DNA of 64,000 nucleotides from Actinobacillus sp. Lineage in GTDB: Bacteria > Pseudomonadota > Gammaproteobacteria > Enterobacterales > Pasteurellaceae. A model generated the notes under the pieces. It did not search any database. It saw only the letters and a program-made list of their open reading frames with translations, and had not been told where the DNA came from. The position numbers were made by a program, and so were the translations under genes. The DNA is taken from assembly GCA_020026155.1 (NCBI GenBank), contig JAHHQX010000002.1, positions 62,001 through 126,000 of the forward strand, written 5' to 3'. This document shows positions 30,481 to 41,492 of the stretch, one piece after another (position 1 is the stretch's first letter; each line of letters starts with the position of its first letter).

Positions 30481-31137
30481 TTATGCAAATGTTACCGCAT
30501 TGTAACCTAGATCAGATAAAAAGTATTCTAATAATTTAGGGGAAACTTTTTCACAAGTCGCTTCATCAGTACTGATAAAATCAGCCAGTTGACACATTTG
30601 TAAACCTGCATAGCCACATGGATTAATATGATGAAATGGGGTTAAATCCATTTGAATATTAAATGCTAATCCATGGAAGGAACACCCTTTGCGGATGCGT
30701 AATCCTAAAGAACAAATTTTTTTACCTTCAATATAAACGCCTGGCGCATCAGGTTTTGCGTAACTATCTATGCCATAAAATTTTAGTGTTTTAATGACAC
30801 TTTGTTCTAATGCAGTTACTAACTGACGTACACTAATTTCCTCACCCAATGCTTTTAAGCGCTTAATATCAAGCAAAACATACATGACTTGCTGACCAAG
30901 CCCATGATAAGTAATCTGCCCACCACGATCGGAATGAACAACAGGAATATTCGTTTGATGAATTAAATGCTCAGGTTTACCCGCAGTGCCTTGCGTGTAA
31001 ACTGCCGGATGTTGAACGAGCCAAATTTCGTCATTCGTATTTGCGTCACGTTCATCGGTAAAAGTCTGCATTTTGTGCCATATTTCTTCATAAGGCTGAA
31101 TACCAAGTTGGCGAATAATTAAAGGTTGGTTATGCAT
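30481..31137 (-). CDS. lipB: Octanoyl-ACP:protein N-octanoyltransferase
   Basis: The 218-residue protein has the LipB motif [12 protein letters not shown] near 72-83 and an [18 protein letters not shown] block near 132-149. The family's catalytic residues are a Cys and a Lys; C170 in [10 protein letters not shown] and K127 in [11 protein letters not shown] fit. It transfers octanoyl from ACP to lipoyl domains in the cytoplasm, and LipA completes the cofactor. The gene is upstream of lipA. A terminator-like hairpin at 31159-31192 separates it from ybeD. Confidence 0.94.
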   Translation of the reverse strand: MHNQPLIIRQLGIQPYEEIWHKMQTFTDERDANTNDEIWLVQHPAVYTQGTAGKPEHLIHQTNIPVVHSDRGGQITYHGLGQQVMYVLLDIKRLKALGEEISVRQLVTALEQSVIKTLKFYGIDSYAKPDAPGVYIEGKKICSLGLRIRKGCSFHGLAFNIQMDLTPFHHINPCGYAGLQMCQLADFISTDEATCEKVSPKLLEYFLSDLGYNAVTFA

Positions 31138-31158
31138 ATATATTTCTCAGATAAAGAA

Positions 31159-31192
31159 AAGGAACAGATTAATTTTCATTAATCTGTTCCTT
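31159..31192. terminator. Hairpin between ybeD and lipB
   Basis: Perfect 14-bp arms AAGGAACAGATTAA and TTAATCTGTTCCTT enclose a TTTTCA loop. It lies 11 bases 3' of the ybeD stop on the minus strand, followed by a short T-rich run, so it probably ends the ybeD transcript. Confidence 0.8.
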
Positions 31193-31202
31193 AAAAATTT
31201 TA

Positions 31203-31505
31203 TTAAAGAACCATTCTTACGCCATCAATTTTAGCGAGTTCTTTATAAAGGGTTTCAACTTGCTCAATATTTTCTGCGCGCATGGTAAGCGATACAGATT
31301 CATAGTTACCTTTAGAACTTGGTTGAACTTTTGGTGTATCAATAACTTTTGCATGTTGTTCCATAACTTTAACAACATCATCAGCTAAATCACTACGGGT
31401 GGTCCCCACCACTTTGAATGTAAAGTTACATGGAAATTCAAGTAAATCTTTTAGTTTTTTCTCTTCAATTTGACCATCTTTGATGGTGATATTTTTATCC
31501 GCCAT
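31203..31505 (-). CDS. YbeD/DUF493 family protein
   Basis: The 100-residue protein matches the YbeD family pattern, including [18 protein letters not shown] near 16-33 and the C-terminal [18 protein letters not shown]. YbeD has an ACT-like ferredoxin fold and is usually encoded next to dacA and lipB, as here. Its function is not established; allosteric control of lipoate synthesis has been proposed. The YbeD-dacA order is shared with E. coli. Confidence 0.88.
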   Translation of the reverse strand: MADKNITIKDGQIEEKKLKDLLEFPCNFTFKVVGTTRSDLADDVVKVMEQHAKVIDTPKVQPSSKGNYESVSLTMRAENIEQVETLYKELAKIDGVRMVL

Positions 31506-31534
31506 AATTTATCCTTGTTTTCAATATATTAAAT

Positions 31535-31560
31535 GGGCAGAAGTAATCTTTCTTCCGCCC
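31535..31560 (-). terminator. Possible terminator after dacA
   Basis: GGGCAGAAG (31535-31543) and CTTCCGCCC (31552-31560) pair with one mismatch that could be G-U. It is 39 bases 3' of the dacA stop. Only a short A/T run follows, so the assignment is weak. Confidence 0.45.
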
Positions 31561-31598
31561 TATTTAGATGTAGCTTAATTCTCAAAATTCAAGAGAGA

Positions 31599-32864
31599 CT
31601 AGAAAAGAGATTTTACATTAAGCACAATCCAGTCCCAAAGACGACTAAATACGCCACCTTCTTTTACATCTTGAAGTACTTGTAAATTAATACTTGCGAT
31701 ATCTCGTCCATCCAATTGATAAATTACTTTACCCACGACTTGCCCTTTCATTAATGGTGCTTTAAGTGGATTTTGCGCTAATTCATAACGAATTTTGATA
31801 TCGGGACGACGACCTTTTGGTAACGTTAAATAAGTGTTTTCTAAAGTTCCTAATGCGACTTTATCAGTATCTCCGTAGTAAACCGGTTCTTCTAAAATCG
31901 GTTTTCCAGGTACTAATGCACGTAGTGTTTCAAAATTTGCAAAGCCCCAACGTAAAAGTTGTTTACTTTCTTGCTCACGTGCTTGTTTACTTGGAGTTCC
32001 CATCACAACAGAGATAAGACGCATATTATTGTCACCCACGGCAGATGCAACAAGGTTGTAACCCGCTTGATCAGTATGCCCTGTTTTTAGACCATCAACA
32101 TGCATTGATGTATCCCATAACAGACCGTTACGGTTGGATTGAGTAATATTGTTGAAGGTTAATTTTTTAATTGAATAAAGTTTATATTCTTGTGGAAGAT
32201 CTTTGATAAGGTGTTTTGCAATGATTGCCATATCATGAGATGAAGAATATTGATTTTCATGATCTAGCCCATGCACAGTCATAAAATGTGTGTTCTTTAA
32301 TCCCATTTGTTGAACATAGCGATTCATGCTTTGTACGAATGTATTTTGTGAACCTGATACATATTCAGCCATCGTAATACATGCATCATTCCCTGAATCC
32401 ACAATAATCCCACGGTTTAATTCAGACACGGGAACTTTTTGTCCGATACGTAAAAACATTAGAGATGAGCCATGTAACGCTTTATTGCCACCCCATGCAT
32501 CTGCTGGTACGGTTACGATATCATCATTATGAATTTTGCCTTGTTTTAAAGCCTGACCAATAACATAACTCGTCATCATTTTCGTTAAAGAGGCTGGTGC
32601 TTCGCGTTGATTTGAATTTTTTTCTGCTAAAATTGCACCTGAGTTATAGTCCATCAGAATATAACTACGTGAATCAAGTTGTGGAGGCGCAATCCCAAAT
32701 TCTACAGCATCAGTCGTTGGTGCTGTAGGTGCAGGTGTGGTTGCAGCAACAGGAGCAAGTGCGGAAGGTGCTGCAACTGAATTATCTTGAGCAGCGATAG
32801 CAGGAAATGCACATAACCCACATAACGCAGTGGCGGTTGTCGTTTTTATCCAATGTTTAAACAT
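31599..32864 (-). CDS. dacA: D-alanyl-D-alanine carboxypeptidase (PBP5 family)
   Basis: The 421-residue protein has a Sec signal (cleavage near AIAA, 25) and an unusual Ala/Pro/Thr-rich linker (about 30-55). SLTK with the catalytic Ser at 92-95, SGN in VDSGNDAC near 155, and KTG in DGLKTGHTD near 256 mark a penicillin-binding protein of the DacA type. The C-terminal region from about 315 should hold the membrane-anchoring amphipathic helix. It trims the terminal D-Ala of pentapeptides. It follows rodA directly; the rlpA gene usually between them is absent here. Confidence 0.95.
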   Translation of the reverse strand: MFKHWIKTTTATALCGLCAFPAIAAQDNSVAAPSALAPVAATTPAPTAPTTDAVEFGIAPPQLDSRSYILMDYNSGAILAEKNSNQREAPASLTKMMTSYVIGQALKQGKIHNDDIVTVPADAWGGNKALHGSSLMFLRIGQKVPVSELNRGIIVDSGNDACITMAEYVSGSQNTFVQSMNRYVQQMGLKNTHFMTVHGLDHENQYSSSHDMAIIAKHLIKDLPQEYKLYSIKKLTFNNITQSNRNGLLWDTSMHVDGLKTGHTDQAGYNLVASAVGDNNMRLISVVMGTPSKQAREQESKQLLRWGFANFETLRALVPGKPILEEPVYYGDTDKVALGTLENTYLTLPKGRRPDIKIRYELAQNPLKAPLMKGQVVGKVIYQLDGRDIASINLQVLQDVKEGGVFSRLWDWIVLNVKSLF

Positions 32865-32903
32865 AAATTCACCTTACTTAAAATAAAAAATTTAACAGAG
32901 AAA

Positions 32904-34019
32904 TCACTGATTCCCTTTAAAAAAATGGCTCTTATGTGTTTGGACAGACATCACCAAACCAAAACCTGCCATCAAGGTTACAAAAGATGTTCCGCCATAA
33001 CTGACCAATGGTAATGGCACCCCTACAACTGGTAAAATACCACTTACCATACCGATATTAACGAAAACATAAATAAAGAAGATTAATCCTAACGCACCAC
33101 TTAAAATACGTCCAAATGATTTTTCAGATTGTACCCCAATCCGAAGACAACGTACGACGACATAAATATAGAGTAACATCAGAATACAAAAGCCGATAAG
33201 CCCCCATTCTTCCCCTAATACAGCAAAAATAAAATCAGTGTGTGGCTCAGGCAAAAATTCTAATTGTGATTGGGTGCCTTGCATCCAACCTTTACCCCAT
33301 AAGCCACCTGATCCAATCGCAATTTTAGATTGCAGAATATGATAGCCCGCTCCGAGGGGATCCTTCTCTGGGTTTAATAATGTCATTACACGCATTCTTT
33401 GGTAATCATGCATTAAATAAAACCACATAATTGGTAAAAATGCTGCAACAGCAACGCATGCTGCTCCGATTACCCACCAGCTCATTCCTGCTAAAAATAC
33501 GACAAAAATTCCCGATGCCCCTACCAGAATCGCAGTTCCCAAGTCAGGCTGAACAGCAACAAGCAAAGTAGGCACAATAATCATGGCTAATGCAATGAGG
33601 GTGACTTTAAGATTAAGAGGAGAAGGCTTTCGCCCGAGATAGGTTGCCACCATCAAGGGAACGGCAATTTTTACAATCTCTGATGGCTGAAATCGGAATA
33701 ATCCCAGATCTAACCAACGTTGCGCTCCCTTACTCGAGGTGCCGACTAAATCCACTAGAACCAAAAGCACGAGTCCAATGATATAAAGATAGGGTGCAAT
33801 ATACTGATAAAATTGTGGTGAAAATTGAGCAACAACAAACATAACCACAAAACCAAGGGTTACTTGCACAATACGTCGTTCAAACATCACAACGCTTCCA
33901 CCACAAGCACTATATAAAATTACCATCCCGAAGGCAGTTATCATAATTAATCCTAATAATAACCAGCCATCAATGTGTAATTTTTTCCAACATTTTAACC
34001 ATTTACTCTTTTCGTCCAT
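32904..34019 (-). CDS. rodA: Rod shape-determining glycosyltransferase RodA (SEDS)
   Basis: The 371-residue protein has about ten membrane helices and the SEDS-family blocks: [12 protein letters not shown] near 108-119, VQPDLGTA near 155-162, and a late [13 protein letters not shown] near 336-348. RodA polymerises lipid II for cell elongation, working with the transpeptidase MrdA. It is next to mrdA by two bases and in the same direction, so both are likely translated from one mRNA. Confidence 0.96.
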   Translation of the reverse strand: MDEKSKWLKCWKKLHIDGWLLLGLIMITAFGMVILYSACGGSVVMFERRIVQVTLGFVVMFVVAQFSPQFYQYIAPYLYIIGLVLLVLVDLVGTSSKGAQRWLDLGLFRFQPSEIVKIAVPLMVATYLGRKPSPLNLKVTLIALAMIIVPTLLVAVQPDLGTAILVGASGIFVVFLAGMSWWVIGAACVAVAAFLPIMWFYLMHDYQRMRVMTLLNPEKDPLGAGYHILQSKIAIGSGGLWGKGWMQGTQSQLEFLPEPHTDFIFAVLGEEWGLIGFCILMLLYIYVVVRCLRIGVQSEKSFGRILSGALGLIFFIYVFVNIGMVSGILPVVGVPLPLVSYGGTSFVTLMAGFGLVMSVQTHKSHFFKGNQ

Positions 34020-34021
34020 GA

Positions 34022-36016
34022 TTAATGTTTCTCCTCAGTGGTAACATTTGTTGTCAAAATAACTTGCTTTTGTGCATAATTCTTTTCGATTTTTGGGGCG
34101 TCATTTTTTTGTTTTTGTTTTTGCATTTCTGCAATTTGTGGAAGCCGCACATCCAAATAATAATCCATAATTTTACGTACAATCGGTGCAGCATGGCTAC
34201 TGCCTCCACCCGCATTTTCTAAAATCGCCGCCACCACAAGTTTCGGGTTTTTATAAGGTGCAAAGGCAATAAACCACGCATGATCGTGTAAATTATTTTT
34301 CAAATCTTTTGCATGATATACTTGATTCTCTTTTAAACTAAATACCTGTGCAGTCCCAGATTTCCCCGCTGCTTTATAGTCTGTACCCAAAAATGCACGT
34401 CGTGCGGTACCATGTTTGCTATTGATTACCGAATACATCCCTTCTTTTGCATCTTGCCAATATTCTAATTTAGGCTCCGTAATATCTGGATACAAATGAG
34501 GATCTTTGTAATATTGGACAGTCGCTCCATCAATGCTTTTCATTAAATGTGGCGTATGCACTTTTCCGTTATCTACTAAAATGGTTAAGGCTTTTGCAAC
34601 TTGTAATGGCGTAGCACTCCAATATCCCTGACCAATTCCCACAGGAATAGTATCTCCTTGTAACCAACTGCGCTTAAATCGAGCTTTTTTCCATTCTCGA
34701 TTCGGCATTACTCCTGGTGTTTCCTCTTTTAAGTCAATCCCTGTCGATTCACCAAATCCGAATTTCTTCATCCATTCAGAAAGGCGATCAATTCCCATGT
34801 GATAAGCGACTTGATAGAAATACGTATCCGAGGATTCAGTAATCGCTTTTAATAAGTTGGTTTTACCATGCCCACCCATTTTCCAGTCACGGTAACGTTT
34901 TTGGGTATTCGGTAAATACCAATATCCTGGATCAAAAATTTCTTTATTAGGATCAATAACTTTTTCCGTTAAGCCAGCTACCGCAATAAATGGTTTCACT
35001 GTCGAAGCAGGCGGGTAAGCACCTTGAGTAGCACGGTTGTAAAGTGGGCGATTTGGGTTATACAGCAACGCATTATAATCTTTACTCGAAATTCCCCCCA
35101 CGAACAAATTATTATCATAACTTGGTGTGGAAACCATCGCTAAAACACTTCCATCTTTCGGATCCAACACTACGACGGCTGCACGTTCATCCCCTAACAG
35201 ATTCATGATGTATTCTTGTAAATCAAGATCAATGGTTAAATGGATGCTTTTCCCCGCTACTGCCGGTTGTTCTTCTAATTTACGAACAACTTTTCCACGT
35301 GAATTAACTTCAACTTCCTCAAACCCCACTTGTCCATGTAATTCTTTTTCGTAGTAACGCTCAATACCTTGTTTTCCAATATCATGCGTACCTTCATAAT
35401 TACTAAACTCACCATTAGCTTTTAAACGTTCAACATCACGTTCATTAATTTTCCCCACATAGCCAAGGATATGAGTCAGCGGCTCGCCATAAATATAATG
35501 ACGTTTAAAATAAGGTTGAACAGCTACACTTGGAAACTTATATTGATTAACCGCAAAACGTGCAATTTGTTCCTCGGTGAGTGCAGGTTTTAAAAGAATT
35601 GGTGTATAACGTGAAGCACGGCGACGGGCTTTATTGAAGTTCTCGATATCCTCGTCCGTTAATCCAACGAGAGGTTTAAGGGCAGCAAAGGTATCATTTA
35701 AATTTTTAACTTTCTCAGGGACGATATAGAGCCCAAAGAAAGTAATATTTTCAGCTAGCTTACGTCCATAACGATCATAAATTAAACCGCGCGCGGGAGG
35801 TAACGGCAGCAATTTGATTCGATTATCGTTAGAACGTGTTTGATAAATAGTATGATCTTGAATCTGTAAATGATACAAATTCAAGAACAAAACAATGCAC
35901 ATCAAGAATAATACACAAACGGATACCACCACGCGTCGCGTAAATAAATCACGTTCCGCTTTAGTATCACGAATCGGCTCATGCTTTGGATTTTTTAGCC
36001 ACTCTTTAATGTTCAT
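34022..36016 (-). CDS. mrdA: Peptidoglycan transpeptidase PBP2
   Basis: The 664-residue protein has one N-terminal membrane helix (about 25-50), a dimerisation domain, and a transpeptidase domain with STVK near 334-337, SSD near 390, and KSGTAQ near 552. PBP2 crosslinks elongation peptidoglycan with RodA at the inner membrane. It is upstream of rodA and downstream of rlmH. A C-terminal tail after about 635 is rich in Gln and Lys; the DNA there also contains a GGGGCGT word like the recurrent palindrome arm. Confidence 0.96.
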   Translation of the reverse strand: MNIKEWLKNPKHEPIRDTKAERDLFTRRVVVSVCVLFLMCIVLFLNLYHLQIQDHTIYQTRSNDNRIKLLPLPPARGLIYDRYGRKLAENITFFGLYIVPEKVKNLNDTFAALKPLVGLTDEDIENFNKARRRASRYTPILLKPALTEEQIARFAVNQYKFPSVAVQPYFKRHYIYGEPLTHILGYVGKINERDVERLKANGEFSNYEGTHDIGKQGIERYYEKELHGQVGFEEVEVNSRGKVVRKLEEQPAVAGKSIHLTIDLDLQEYIMNLLGDERAAVVVLDPKDGSVLAMVSTPSYDNNLFVGGISSKDYNALLYNPNRPLYNRATQGAYPPASTVKPFIAVAGLTEKVIDPNKEIFDPGYWYLPNTQKRYRDWKMGGHGKTNLLKAITESSDTYFYQVAYHMGIDRLSEWMKKFGFGESTGIDLKEETPGVMPNREWKKARFKRSWLQGDTIPVGIGQGYWSATPLQVAKALTILVDNGKVHTPHLMKSIDGATVQYYKDPHLYPDITEPKLEYWQDAKEGMYSVINSKHGTARRAFLGTDYKAAGKSGTAQVFSLKENQVYHAKDLKNNLHDHAWFIAFAPYKNPKLVVAAILENAGGGSSHAAPIVRKIMDYYLDVRLPQIAEMQKQKQKNDAPKIEKNYAQKQVILTTNVTTEEKH

Positions 36017-36044
36017 AACTATTTATTTTTATTATAAATTTATA

Positions 36045-36512
36045 CTATTCTCGATGATATGGATGGTTAGTACTTAAAGACCAAGCACGATACATAGCTT
36101 CTACCACCACTACTCTCACTAAAGGATGTGGCATCGTTAATGGAGAGAGTGACCAGCTTTGCTCAGCCGCCTGTTTACATTCAGGCGATAAACCTTCCGG
36201 TCCGCCAATGAGCAAACACACATCACGTCCATCATTTTTCCACATTTCTAATTGTTCTGCGAGTTTAGGGGTATCCCAAGGTTTACCAGGAATATCTAGA
36301 GTGACGATACGATTGCGTCCACATGCAGCTAACATCGCTTTTCCTTCTTGTTCAAGAATACGCTTTATATCCGCATTCTTACCACGTTTTCCAGCAGGAA
36401 TTTCTATAAGCTCAAATGGCATGTCTTTAGGGAAACGGCGTTGATATTCTTTAAAAGCAGTCACAACCCAATCTGGCATTTTTGTTCCAACGGCAACAAG
36501 TTGAATTTTCAT
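36045..36512 (-). CDS. rlmH: 23S rRNA pseudouridine-1915 N3-methyltransferase RlmH
   Basis: The 155-residue protein is a SPOUT-family methyltransferase with the SAM-binding knot [10 protein letters not shown] near 103-112 and a C-terminal [16 protein letters not shown]. It methylates pseudouridine 1915 in helix 69 of 23S rRNA. I chose the ATG at 36512, because [16 protein letters not shown] is the family start, and it overlaps the rsfS stop as TAATG. The start at 36527 would overlap more. Order rsfS-rlmH-mrdA is as in E. coli. Confidence 0.95.
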   Translation of the reverse strand: MKIQLVAVGTKMPDWVVTAFKEYQRRFPKDMPFELIEIPAGKRGKNADIKRILEQEGKAMLAACGRNRIVTLDIPGKPWDTPKLAEQLEMWKNDGRDVCLLIGGPEGLSPECKQAAEQSWSLSPLTMPHPLVRVVVVEAMYRAWSLSTNHPYHRE

Positions 36513-36826
36513 TATTGTGCCGTCCATAATTGTTCTAATTGATACATTACTCTACTTTCTGATTGCAAAATATGGACAATAGCTTGTCCGAAATCTACTA
36601 CAACCCAATCCGCCGTATTCTGACCTTCCTGTCCAAATGCTTCCACTCCCGCATTTTTACATTCATCCATCAGGCGTTGTGCCATAGCTGAAACATGCCG
36701 TGCAGACGTACCCGTTCCTATAATCATGGTATCGGTAATTGAAGATCGTCCACGAACATCAATAGCAACAATATCCGTTGCCTTTAAATCTTCCAACTTT
36801 GAAATCAAAAAATCCGTTAAGTTCAT
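36512..36826 (-). CDS. rsfS: Ribosomal silencing factor RsfS
   Basis: The 104-residue protein matches the RsfS/Iojap family: [16 protein letters not shown] near 11-26, [12 protein letters not shown] near 35-46 and ADWVVVDFG near 73-81. RsfS binds ribosomal protein L14 and blocks subunit joining when nutrients are scarce. It is the first gene of the rsfS-rlmH-mrdA-rodA-dacA run and its stop overlaps the rlmH start by one base. Confidence 0.94.
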   Translation of the reverse strand: MNLTDFLISKLEDLKATDIVAIDVRGRSSITDTMIIGTGTSARHVSAMAQRLMDECKNAGVEAFGQEGQNTADWVVVDFGQAIVHILQSESRVMYQLEQLWTAQ

Positions 36827-36972
36827 TAATTTTCCTAGTATTTACTCAATTAAGGTAGGAATTTTAACATATTCCCCTAAAAGAAAGAACTTACAAAGGC
36901 AACTTGCTTCATTTTAAAACACAAATTTTATATATTTTTGATTAAAAAAGTTTTACATTTTTTTTTCAATAT

Positions 36973-37003
36973 CCCTTGAAAAGCGATAAAAGAGTATTAC
37001 CTT
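36973..37003 (+). promoter_or_regulatory. Possible heat-shock (sigma-32) promoter of clpB
   Basis: CCCTTGAAA at 36973-36981 matches the sigma-32 -35 element (CTTGAAA). The expected -10 CCCCAT is poorly matched about 14 bases further on (ATTACCTT). The location, about 90 bases upstream of clpB, makes sense for a heat-shock gene, but the -10 is weak. Confidence 0.4.
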
Positions 37004-37069
37004 TGTAAGTACGTAACTCATAATCACTATAAAAAACATAATAAATTTTACTTCTTAAAGGAGATATTT

Positions 37070-39640
37070 ATGAATATTGAAAAATTTACTAGTAAGTTTC
37101 AGCAGGCACTTGCTGAAGCTCAATCGCTCGCCGTAGGTCGCGATAATCAATTTATTGAGCCAGTACATTTATTACTTGCACTTTTAAACCAACAAGATGG
37201 TTCAATTGGCTCAATTCTTACTGCGAGTGGCGTTAACTTAGGGACCTTACGTAGTGAATTAGAAGCTCAAGCGAGTCGTCTACCAAAAGTTTCTGGAACT
37301 GGCGGTGACGTACAAATCTCTCGTAATCTAATTAACTTACTCAATCTTTGCGATAAATTAGCGCAACAACATAATGATAAGTTTATTTCTTCTGAATTAT
37401 TTTTACTTGCCATCATGGACAGTAAAGATGAATTAAGCAAAATCTTGCAAAAATGCGGTGCAACCAAAGAAAGCTTGCAAGCCGCAATTGCAAAAATACG
37501 CGGAGGTGAAAGCGTGAACGATCAAAATGCTGAAGAAAATCGTCAAGCACTGAAAAAATATACTATCGACCTTACTGAACGTGCTGAAAAAGGTAAACTC
37601 GATCCTGTAATCGGACGTGACGAAGAAATTCGCCGAACTATTCAAGTTTTACAACGCCGTACTAAAAATAATCCAGTTCTCATCGGGGAGCCGGGTGTAG
37701 GTAAAACGGCAATTGTTGAAGGCTTAGCACTCCGTATCGTAAATGGTGATGTACCAGAAGGCTTAAAACATAAACGTGTACTCTCTTTAGACATGGGTGC
37801 ACTTATCGCGGGTGCGAAATTCCGCGGTGAATTCGAAGAACGCTTAAAAGCGGTATTAAAAGAAATCGGTCAAGAAAATGGTCGTATTATCCTATTCATT
37901 GACGAAATTCATACTATGGTCGGTGCAGGTAAAACTGACGGTGCAATGGATGCGGGTAACTTATTAAAACCATCTCTTGCACGTGGTGAATTGCACTGTG
38001 TAGGGGCAACTACCCTTGATGAATATCGCCAATATATTGAAAAAGATCCAGCTCTTGAACGTCGTTTCCAAAAAGTTTTAGTCGACGAACCAAGTGTGGA
38101 AGATACCATTGCGATCTTACGTGGTTTGAAAGAACGTTATGAAATTCACCACCATGTAGAAATTACCGATCCTGCGATTGTAGCAGCAGCTACACTTTCT
38201 AATCGTTACATTTCAGATCGTCAATTACCAGATAAAGCTATCGACTTAATTGATGAAGCAGCGTCAAGTATCCGTATGGAAATTGACTCAAAACCACAAC
38301 CATTAGAAAAATTAGAACGTCGTATTATTCAATTAAAACTTGAACAAAACGCACTCACCAAAGAAAACGATGAAGCAAGCCGTAAACGTTTAGAAATGGT
38401 TGAGGAAGAATTAAAAGAGAAAGAAAAAGAATATTCTGAACTTGAAGAAGTTTGGAAAAGTGAAAAAGCTGCCCTTTCAGGTACTCAACATATTAAAGTT
38501 GAACTTGAAAATGCACGAATTAAATGGGAACAAGCACGCCGCTCTGGTAATTTTGAAGAAATGTCAGAATTACAATATGGCAAAATTCCTGAATTAGAAA
38601 AACAACTTGCACAAGCTGAAAATGCGGAAGACAAGGAAATGACCCTTGTTCGTAACCGTGTTACAGAAGAAGAAATTGCCGAAGTACTTTCTCGCGCAAC
38701 CGGTATTCCAGTCGCGAAAATGATGGAAGGTGAACGCGAAAAACTTCTCCGTATGGCAGATGCACTTCATCGTCGCGTAGTAGGTCAAGATGAAGCTGTA
38801 GATGCAGTCGCAAATGCGATTCGTCGTAGCCGTGCAGGACTTTCTGATCCGAATCGTCCATTAGGTTCATTCTTATTCCTCGGTCCAACAGGGGTAGGTA
38901 AAACTGAACTTTGTAAAACATTAGCAAGCTTTATGTTTGATGATGAAAATGCAATGATTCGTATCGATATGTCTGAATTCATGGAAAAACATAGTGTGTC
39001 ACGCTTAGTTGGTGCACCTCCGGGTTACGTAGGTTACGAAGAAGGTGGTTATTTAACTGAAGCGGTTCGTCGCCATCCATACAGCGTTATCTTACTAGAT
39101 GAAGTTGAAAAAGCGCACCCAGACGTTTTCAATATCTTATTACAAGTATTAGATGATGGTCGCTTAACAGATGGTCAAGGTCGTACTGTGGACTTCCGTA
39201 ATACTGTTATCATTATGACCTCTAACCTAGGTTCAGAGTTAATTCAAGGTCATAAAGATCTCAGTTATGACGAAATGAAAGAATTGGTAATGACTGTGGT
39301 AAGTAAACACTTCCGCCCAGAATTTATCAATCGTATTGATGAAACAGTGGTGTTCCATCCACTCAACCAAGAAAATATTCGTCAAATTGCGAAAATCCAG
39401 TTACAACGTTTAGCAAAACGTATGTTGGAACACGGTTATGAACTTGAATTTACCGATGCTGCAGTTGATTTTGTTGGTAGCGTAGGATATGACCCAATCT
39501 ATGGTGCTCGTCCACTTAAACGTGCTATTCAACAAGAAATTGAAAATCCACTTGCAGAAGATATCCTTTCTGGTTCACTTCTTCCAGCAAAACCAGTTAT
39601 CATTGATGAGAAAGATCATAAAATTGAAATTCATCAATAA
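37070..39640 (+). CDS. clpB: Disaggregase chaperone ClpB
   Basis: The 856-residue protein has the N-domain (1-145), the first AAA+ domain with GEPGVGKT near 206-213, a coiled-coil middle domain (about 410-530), and the second AAA+ domain with GPTGVGKT near 605-612. ClpB works with DnaK to rescue aggregated proteins. AAAGGAGAT precedes the ATG. It runs divergently from rsfS and has its own terminator at 39658. Confidence 0.97.
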   Translation: MNIEKFTSKFQQALAEAQSLAVGRDNQFIEPVHLLLALLNQQDGSIGSILTASGVNLGTLRSELEAQASRLPKVSGTGGDVQISRNLINLLNLCDKLAQQHNDKFISSELFLLAIMDSKDELSKILQKCGATKESLQAAIAKIRGGESVNDQNAEENRQALKKYTIDLTERAEKGKLDPVIGRDEEIRRTIQVLQRRTKNNPVLIGEPGVGKTAIVEGLALRIVNGDVPEGLKHKRVLSLDMGALIAGAKFRGEFEERLKAVLKEIGQENGRIILFIDEIHTMVGAGKTDGAMDAGNLLKPSLARGELHCVGATTLDEYRQYIEKDPALERRFQKVLVDEPSVEDTIAILRGLKERYEIHHHVEITDPAIVAAATLSNRYISDRQLPDKAIDLIDEAASSIRMEIDSKPQPLEKLERRIIQLKLEQNALTKENDEASRKRLEMVEEELKEKEKEYSELEEVWKSEKAALSGTQHIKVELENARIKWEQARRSGNFEEMSELQYGKIPELEKQLAQAENAEDKEMTLVRNRVTEEEIAEVLSRATGIPVAKMMEGEREKLLRMADALHRRVVGQDEAVDAVANAIRRSRAGLSDPNRPLGSFLFLGPTGVGKTELCKTLASFMFDDENAMIRIDMSEFMEKHSVSRLVGAPPGYVGYEEGGYLTEAVRRHPYSVILLDEVEKAHPDVFNILLQVLDDGRLTDGQGRTVDFRNTVIIMTSNLGSELIQGHKDLSYDEMKELVMTVVSKHFRPEFINRIDETVVFHPLNQENIRQIAKIQLQRLAKRMLEHGYELEFTDAAVDFVGSVGYDPIYGARPLKRAIQQEIENPLAEDILSGSLLPAKPVIIDEKDHKIEIHQ

Positions 39641-39657
39641 TTGAGTCCCTCATAATA

Positions 39658-39690
39658 AAAAAACCGTATGTTTTCACATACGGTTTTTTT
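39658..39690 (+). terminator. Terminator after clpB
   Basis: Arms ACCGTATG and CATACGGT enclose TTTTCA and are extended by flanking A and T runs, with T7 on the plus strand after the stem. Confidence 0.92.
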
Positions 39691-39745
39691 TACATAATTT
39701 TAACTGAAAATAGTGGCGTGTTGCCAATCTTTTGATATCAGCTCG

Positions 39746-40237
39746 CTAATATAAACGAATACGATAACGGACACTGCGAAGTAACAATACCAACCAAGGC
39801 CATAAGATCCCAGAAAGTAATGCACCATAAAGACAATGTGGATCAAAACTGACATTATGGTAAAGCGCATATTCAATGATAAATAATCCTAATCGAATCA
39901 AAATCACAAAGAAAATCACCAAGAAACTTTGAAACCATAACGATAGGTTCCGCAGCATCATATATTTAACACGAATAAAATACGCGAAAATTACCAAGAC
40001 CATTGCATGCACGCCCAATACTGAACCAGTTACAAGATCCCAACAAATTCCAATAACAAATGCTGTCCCAATATTAATTTTATCTGGAAGAACCAGAATC
40101 CAATACATCAGCGCTAAAACAAGCCACGCCGGACGCGCGCCCTGCCATCCCTGTGGCCAAGGTAACACTTGTAATACCACCGCAAAAAAGAAAACAATAA
40201 GGATACACAAATAATGTCCCCAATGAAGGTTTTTCAT
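39746..40237 (-). CDS. mreD: Rod shape-determining membrane protein MreD
   Basis: The 163-residue protein has five or six membrane helices, the MreD size and layout (LGVHAMVLVIFAYFIRVK near 80-97). It sits in the inner membrane and works with MreC and RodA in elongation. It follows mreC after one base, so the two are translationally linked. Confidence 0.9.
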   Translation of the reverse strand: MKNLHWGHYLCILIVFFFAVVLQVLPWPQGWQGARPAWLVLALMYWILVLPDKINIGTAFVIGICWDLVTGSVLGVHAMVLVIFAYFIRVKYMMLRNLSLWFQSFLVIFFVILIRLGLFIIEYALYHNVSFDPHCLYGALLSGILWPWLVLLLRSVRYRIRLY

Positions 40238-40238
40238 T

Positions 40239-41414
40239 CTATTTATCTCCCTTACGCTTTAAAGTCTTCTTACTATCTTGTTGTGGTTGATGAGTACCCT
40301 CACCCTTTTTATTATCCTCTACCGTCGTATTATCACTTTGTGGAATAGGATTATTCTCATTCGCTGCATCCACAGCAACAACATCAGCCGAATCACTGAC
40401 ATCTGGTGCATCAACGATGTCATCAACAGACGAGTCCGTAAAACTCAATGGCTTATTCGCATCATCCGAACTTGGCGAAGTAGCAGGACTTAATAAGTCG
40501 CTATGCTGTTTTTTCTCCTGAAGGGCAAACCGTTCTTTTACCATATCTTTTACTTCATCTGGTGTAATAGTTTGGGCTCGGTGTAAATCTTGCGAAGTTG
40601 GCCAAACTAATAAAACATCTCTAAGTCCTGCAATATTCGCTTGTGGTTTAGCTGTAATCGTAGCAAAGTAATTTTGTTGATTACGTTCTATTTTTTCTAC
40701 TGTCGCTACTGGAAAACCTTCAGGGAAGCGTCCACTTAACCCTGATGTTACAAGTAAATCGCCGACTTTGATATCAGTAGAGCGCGGTACATTATCCAAA
40801 GTGAGTTCATCAGAGTGCCCTGTTCCAGTGGCAATCATACGGGTCCCATTACGAAGCACCTGTACTGGAATTGAGTGAGATACATCCGTGATAAGTAACA
40901 CACGACTAGTATGTTCACCTGTTGAAATAATTTGTCCAACCACTCCATTTTCATCAATGACGGGTTGTCCCACGAATGCGCCATCTTTACTCCCTTGATT
41001 AATCACAAGTTGTTGATGGTAGTTATCATTTTCAGCATTAATAACCTGTGCCAATTTTTTATATTCATCTTGGCGTAAAGGGGAATTAAGCAATAATCGT
41101 AGGCGTTGATTCTCGACTTTTAGATGATCAAGTAATAGGAGATCCGCTTCTTTTTCTTTTAATTCAGCGGTAAGGACTTTATTTTCAAGACGTAATTTTT
41201 GACTGCTAACGAAATTTTCTGAAACACCATCTAAGAGATAATGGGGTGCATTAGCAAAATAGTAAACTAGACTAATACCATTTTCCATCACGTTTCGTAG
41301 ACTGACCATAATGGGAATTTTATTCCCATCAGCCAAAATCAAGAGTAGACTCAAAATGAGAGCAACGACTAGGCGAATGCCTAATGCTGGCGAGCGCGAA
41401 AACCAAGATTTCAT
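40239..41414 (-). CDS. mreC: Rod shape-determining protein MreC
   Basis: The 391-residue protein has one N-terminal membrane helix (about 10-30), a coiled coil (about 70-105), and the beta-barrel periplasmic domain with HQQLVINQGSKDGAFVGQPV near 131-150 and LLVTSGLSGRFPEGFPVA near 223-240. A long acidic/Ser/Asn tail (about 315-391) ends in Lys-rich sequence and is probably disordered. MreC links MreB to the peptidoglycan machinery. It is downstream of mreB across an inverted uptake-sequence hairpin. Confidence 0.93.
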   Translation of the reverse strand: MKSWFSRSPALGIRLVVALILSLLLILADGNKIPIMVSLRNVMENGISLVYYFANAPHYLLDGVSENFVSSQKLRLENKVLTAELKEKEADLLLLDHLKVENQRLRLLLNSPLRQDEYKKLAQVINAENDNYHQQLVINQGSKDGAFVGQPVIDENGVVGQIISTGEHTSRVLLITDVSHSIPVQVLRNGTRMIATGTGHSDELTLDNVPRSTDIKVGDLLVTSGLSGRFPEGFPVATVEKIERNQQNYFATITAKPQANIAGLRDVLLVWPTSQDLHRAQTITPDEVKDMVKERFALQEKKQHSDLLSPATSPSSDDANKPLSFTDSSVDDIVDAPDVSDSADVVAVDAANENNPIPQSDNTTVEDNKKGEGTHQPQQDSKKTLKRKGDK

Positions 41415-41450
41415 TCAATTATTTTATTATCTTTTAAAAATGAGATAGAG

Positions 41451-41479
41451 AAAAGTGCGGTTTCCATTACCGCACTTTT
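41451..41479. repeat. Inverted pair of Haemophilus-type uptake sequences, hairpin between mreB and mreC
   Basis: AAAAGTGCGGT (41451-41461) and ACCGCACTTTT (41469-41479) are a head-to-head pair of the AAGTGCGGT uptake word, separated by seven bases. Such pairs often act as terminators in Pasteurellaceae. It could reduce mreC and mreD transcription relative to mreB. Confidence 0.9.
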
Positions 41480-41492
41480 GGTGTGTATTTGG

